A stretch of 8,519 nt of DNA from a candidate division Zixibacteria bacterium 4484_93 (GTDB lineage: Bacteria > UBP14 > UBA6098 > 4484-93), in assembly GCA_002085385.1 (NCBI GenBank), contig NATO01000047.1, positions 1 to 8,519 of the forward strand, read 5' to 3'. The position numbers and the translations under genes are program-made. The stretch's first letter is position 1; every line of letters starts with the position of its first letter. This document shows, in pieces, positions 6,086 to 8,519 of this stretch. The notes under the pieces are model-generated. The model saw nothing but the letters and a program-made list of their open reading frames with translations. It had not been told where the DNA came from and did not search any database.

Positions 6086-7362
6086 AAATCATCAATTCGA
6101 CAACACACAAAGATGGCAATAAATTCGTCATCACTCCTCGCAGGCGGTTCTGGAGAGATAAATCGGGGAAATTCTATCCTGTTGAGTTTCAAGCAATGTC
6201 GGACAACCGATATAATATCGTTATCGGCGGCGATAGATATACCTACTGGTTTTCACCTCGCTCGACAAATACACCGTTCCTGCTCATACGGGATATAGTC
6301 GAAAGTGGCTTCTGGGGGCTATACATCGATGGGCTGGGCAGGACAAAACCTGCTCTTATCGATAACCAGCATATCCTATTTCGGGAGATAAAAGATGGTG
6401 TGGATATTGAGTTTGTCGTCAAGAATACCGGTGTTGAGAAGCGGATAATATTCAAGAACCGCTCTGCTCTTGCCGATTTTCGCTTTTCGATAGTGGGGTA
6501 TCCGCACCGACCAGCGAGAGAGAAGAACTGTTTTACAGCAGGGAAGATAGCTTTCTCGGGTGTGTCTGCTTATGATAGCAGGGAAGATGCCATACCTTCA
6601 CCTGTCTCCGCCTCGACCGTATTCGATGGACGCTGGCTATCATTTAGCTTGCCTGAAGAGTTCCTCGATGCCGCTGTTTTCCCGATAACAATCGACCCGA
6701 CGATAACAATCCAGCCGGGAGCAGATGAGGGTAAGGATACATTTTTAATCGACCAAGGAGACCTACCTGATAGGGGAAACTATTGGAACGAAGGCATCTG
6801 TCCCGAGATAAACAGTTATTTTGATGCCCGCTTTTCCCCTCCTTATCAGTATCGCGGTTTGTTGCAATTTGATTTATCGGGAACACCTGCGGGAATGAAT
6901 ATCCTATCGGCAACTCTATATCTGTATGCGTCCTACTGGGCTGGAACAGCAAGTTCAGCTACTTTTAAGCTATATAGAGTTACCAATGAGTGGCAAGAGG
7001 GGATAAAATGGGGTGAAATAGATGAAGCAAATTGGATAAATAGGTTGCCTGAAACAGCCTGGAATACTCCTGGTGGTGACTATGCTGATGAGATAGCGAC
7101 ACTTACAACAACAAACAATGATGATACTGTAGATATAACAGAGGCAGTTCAGAATTGGTATAATGGCATCTGGCAGAACTACGGGATGCTTTTTCGTATC
7201 ACCACTGAAAGCGGCTACTTAATAAAACGTTACGGGTCATCTGACTATTCTGATGCCTCCAAGCACCCGAAGTTAGTCATCGAATATGAGGAGGCACCAA
7301 CAATTCGCAGGCATTTCTGGATGGATGAGTTCGGAACCTTACATCCGATAGGAGGATACTAA
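6082..7362 (+). CDS. DNRLRE-domain tail adhesin-like protein
   Basis: 426 residues. The N-terminal half (about 15-210) is a beta-rich domain with VDIEFVVKNTGVEKRIIFKN at 108-127 and DAAVFPITIDPTITI at 199-213; such domains commonly precede DNRLRE modules in bacterial surface proteins. The C-terminal half (about 215-405) is a DNRLRE-type beta-sandwich: YRGLLQFDLSGTP at 255-267, the I-x-SATLYLY strand at 271-278, VTNEWQEG at 295-302, AWNTPGGDY at 321-329, DITEAVQNWYNG at 346-357, and the closing KHPKLVIEY at 394-402. DNRLRE modules are found in secreted, often carbohydrate-associated proteins, so binding to the host surface glycan is a reasonable inference. A 15-residue motif RR-x-FW-x-D-x-x-G-x-x-x-P-(V/I) occurs at residues 20-34 and again at 409-423, bracketing the protein. 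The C-terminal half is AT-richer than the neighbours, suggesting module exchange. Domain call is firm, virion role inferred. Confidence 0.75.
   Translation: MKIINSTTHKDGNKFVITPRRRFWRDKSGKFYPVEFQAMSDNRYNIVIGGDRYTYWFSPRSTNTPFLLIRDIVESGFWGLYIDGLGRTKPALIDNQHILFREIKDGVDIEFVVKNTGVEKRIIFKNRSALADFRFSIVGYPHRPAREKNCFTAGKIAFSGVSAYDSREDAIPSPVSASTVFDGRWLSFSLPEEFLDAAVFPITIDPTITIQPGADEGKDTFLIDQGDLPDRGNYWNEGICPEINSYFDARFSPPYQYRGLLQFDLSGTPAGMNILSATLYLYASYWAGTASSATFKLYRVTNEWQEGIKWGEIDEANWINRLPETAWNTPGGDYADEIATLTTTNNDDTVDITEAVQNWYNGIWQNYGMLFRITTESGYLIKRYGSSDYSDASKHPKLVIEYEEAPTIRRHFWMDEFGTLHPIGGY
6139..6183 (+). repeat. First copy of the bracketing FW-D-G-P motif
   Basis: Encodes residues 20-34 of the DNRLRE protein (R-R-R-F-W-R-D-K-S-G-K-F-Y-P-V). 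By hand alignment, 7 of 15 residues (R, R, F, W, D, G, P) and 29 of 45 bases match the copy at 7306-7350. It is too diverged to be a recent DNA duplication, but the spacing is identical without gaps. Confidence 0.55.
7306..7350 (+). repeat. Second copy of the bracketing FW-D-G-P motif
   Basis: Encodes residues 409-423 of the DNRLRE protein (R-R-H-F-W-M-D-E-F-G-T-L-H-P-I), just before its end at G-G-Y. It aligns without gaps to the motif near the N-terminus. It falls outside the DNRLRE domain, which ends at about residue 405, so it may be a docking or wrap-around strand. Confidence 0.55.
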
Positions 7363-7363
7363 T

Positions 7364-8020
7364 ATGGGATATTTGTGTGCATACTTCGAGGACAGTGATG
7401 GTAATCCCATCAACACCCTGTCGCCGACACTGCGGGTAATAGCTCTGTCATCGGGGGAGGAAAGCAGCTACGATATGACCAGCATCGGCTATGGTTGGTA
7501 TTATGCGGAGGTTTCCGATGAGCTTCTCAAGGATGAGGAGTTTGTATATGTTGGCTTGTCAAACGACCCGGCAGTGGATAACTTTGTCGGTGGCGTCCAC
7601 TATCCATATAACCAATACAAAGCCACACCACTCGGGATGGTGCTGGCAATGGAGCAGACAAAATATCTGACCTCACTTGAGGCTACAAAGCCGCTTGAGT
7701 TCTTCAGGGGAGACAATGCCGAGATAATCTTTGCCGTCTATGATGCAAACGGCGACCCTGTAGACATATCGGAGACAACCGGGACCTTCTCTGTCAAACA
7801 AGATGAAACCGACACAGAATATGTGCTCCAGAAATCAGTCGTTCTTCTTGGCGGAAACGAGGGGAAAATCTCCCTGACCGCAGAGGAGACAGAAATCCCG
7901 CCGCTTCGATATATCGGCGATATACAACTTGTCTTTCCCCCCGAGCCAGAAGAGACTGTCGGAGCGGTGAGAACTATCTGGAAAGGGGAGGTCAAGGTCA
8001 AGGCAGATATAACGAGGTAA
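7364..8020 (+). CDS. Baseplate/fibre protein with Ig-like and BppU-like domains
   Basis: 218 residues in two beta domains. Residues 1-80 look like an Ig-like or fibre domain: AYFEDSDGNPI at 6-16, TLRVIALSSGE at 22-32, IGYGWYYAEV at 41-50 and VYVGLSN at 61-67, a pattern seen in tail proteins of metagenomic phages. After a linker, residues 110-215 resemble the N-terminal domain of upper baseplate proteins (BppU family): FFRGDNAEIIFAVYDANGDPVDIS at 113-136, matching the 'R-G-D-x-x-x-I-x-F-x-V-x-D-x-x-G-x-P-x-D-L' signature, then TFSVKQ at 141-146 and GKISLT at 167-172, closing with WKGEVKVK. In lactococcal phages that domain anchors receptor-binding trimers to the tail. The polypeptide stops after the domain, so it probably links other proteins rather than carrying its own head domain. 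ATAGGAGG ending at 7355 lies eight bases before ATG. Confidence 0.6.
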   Translation: MGYLCAYFEDSDGNPINTLSPTLRVIALSSGEESSYDMTSIGYGWYYAEVSDELLKDEEFVYVGLSNDPAVDNFVGGVHYPYNQYKATPLGMVLAMEQTKYLTSLEATKPLEFFRGDNAEIIFAVYDANGDPVDISETTGTFSVKQDETDTEYVLQKSVVLLGGNEGKISLTAEETEIPPLRYIGDIQLVFPPEPEETVGAVRTIWKGEVKVKADITR

Positions 8021-8030
8021 GGAGCAAAAG

Positions 8031-8303
8031 ATGCGGAGGTTCACCATACCGACAAAGCTGGATGAGGACAACAAAGATGCTGTTCTATTGCGGTTTATGC
8101 AGTATGTGGTCGACGAACTCGACGAGATAGGACACTGCCTCAAAGGAGACGGAGAGAACGGACTTATGAGGCGGGTCAGGCAACTTGAGACCGATGCTGA
8201 CAAAAGGCGCGGACAGATGAGAATGCTCGGCATAATCGAACGACTGGTAACGCTCCTGTTCGGCTCGGGGATTGTATTCGTTATCTGGAGACTGGCAGGG
8301 TGA
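8031..8303 (+). CDS. Small one-span membrane protein (holin-region type)
   Basis: 90 residues. The N-terminal two-thirds is charged and helical (VVDELDEIGHCLKGD at 26-40; RRVRQLETDADKRRGQMR at 47-64, coiled-coil-like), followed by one C-terminal membrane span (about 67-88, LGIIERLVTLLFGSGIVFVIW) and a short RLAG tail. This 'coiled coil plus C-terminal anchor' layout is common among small proteins beside phage lysis genes, for example the XhlA type, and among other hypothetical phage membrane proteins. It follows the adhesin genes and precedes a second small membrane protein, so a holin or holin-partner role is possible. TAAGGAG at 8018-8024, formed partly by the previous stop codon, lies six bases before ATG. 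No family is recognised, so the function is uncertain. Confidence 0.6.
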   Translation: MRRFTIPTKLDEDNKDAVLLRFMQYVVDELDEIGHCLKGDGENGLMRRVRQLETDADKRRGQMRMLGIIERLVTLLFGSGIVFVIWRLAG

Positions 8304-8346
8304 TAAAAACAGTTCAAGACAAACACCATAAGCAAGGAGGTAAAAA

Positions 8347-8519
8347 ATGGGCTTTAAGCTCATCATCGCAGGCGGGGTAATCAATATTATCCTGTTCATT
8401 ATCGGGTTTCTTGTGGGGAAGTATGTCAAGCCCTGGCTGGCAGAGAACGCCGAGCGCTACAATAGGGCAAAGGAGCTGGGGATAATTTTCGATGACCTCA
8501 CTGACGAGGCTGTGCTTCT
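8347..8519 (+). CDS. Small membrane protein, possible holin (3' partial)
   Basis: The start is well supported by AAGGAGG at 8334-8340, six bases before the ATG. The 57 complete codons visible encode a short N-terminal membrane span (about residues 5-24, LIIAGGVINIILFIIGFLVG), then KYVKPWLAENAERYNRAKEL and an acidic stretch with FDDLTDEAVL; the frame stays open at the window end. A single N-terminal span followed by an amphipathic helical tail with 'A-x-x-L-x-x-x-x-x-D-x-x-x-x-E-A-V' spacing resembles LL-H-type phage holins, but too little is present to be sure. It follows another small membrane protein with 43 bases between the two genes, which is the only sizeable gap besides the hairpin region and contains nothing but the SD. 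An endolysin would be expected next. Confidence 0.5.
   Translation, partial: MGFKLIIAGGVINIILFIIGFLVGKYVKPWLAENAERYNRAKELGIIFDDLTDEAVL

Overview
This window is a stretch of a tailed-phage or prophage structural operon (Caudoviricetes). Twelve genes, two of them cut by the window ends, all lie on the + strand. They are packed with gaps of a few bases or short overlaps, and nearly all have a strong purine-rich Shine-Dalgarno sequence (AGGAGG, AAGGAG or GAGGAG type). I see no replication, integration, regulatory or clearly host-type genes, and no tRNA, insertion sequence or CRISPR array. The host cannot be fixed from sequence alone. Strong SD sites and TGA used as a stop point to a bacterium with the standard code (an archaeal host is not excluded). 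AGG/AGA arginine, ATA isoleucine and CTC-GAG codon pairs are frequent. The Ser/Asp/Thr-rich secreted protein is reminiscent of phages from uncultivated FCB-type bacteria, but that is only a weak impression.

Head module (1-2170): a Mu gpI-like protease with a charged scaffold-like tail (5' end outside the window), a small head decoration protein, and an HK97-fold major capsid protein without a long N-terminal scaffold domain. This order is typical of Mu-like heads. It is followed by an unexpected gene (2183-2752) for a protein with a signal peptide, a short coiled coil and a beta-rich C-terminus that looks like a fibre or knob. A strong GC hairpin with a short T-run (2755-2779) follows it and may limit read-through into the next genes.

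Connector and tail module (2797-6085): a gp36-like head-tail adaptor, a tail-terminator-like protein, a small distal-tail or gpM-like protein, and a 640-residue hub-like tail protein. There is no tape-measure gene, tail sheath gene or obvious separate tail-tube gene between head completion and hub. Either the tail is short or those genes lie elsewhere.

Receptor-binding and membrane module (6082-8519): a DNRLRE-domain protein whose C-terminal half is AT-richer than its surroundings and which carries a similar 15-residue motif near both ends; a protein with an Ig-like domain followed by a BppU-like N-terminal domain, probably in the baseplate or tail-fibre network; then two small membrane proteins, the second cut off by the window end, that may begin a lysis cassette. 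Together these genes would build and mature the capsid, close it with a connector, attach a tail hub and adhesin apparatus, and lead into lysis functions downstream.
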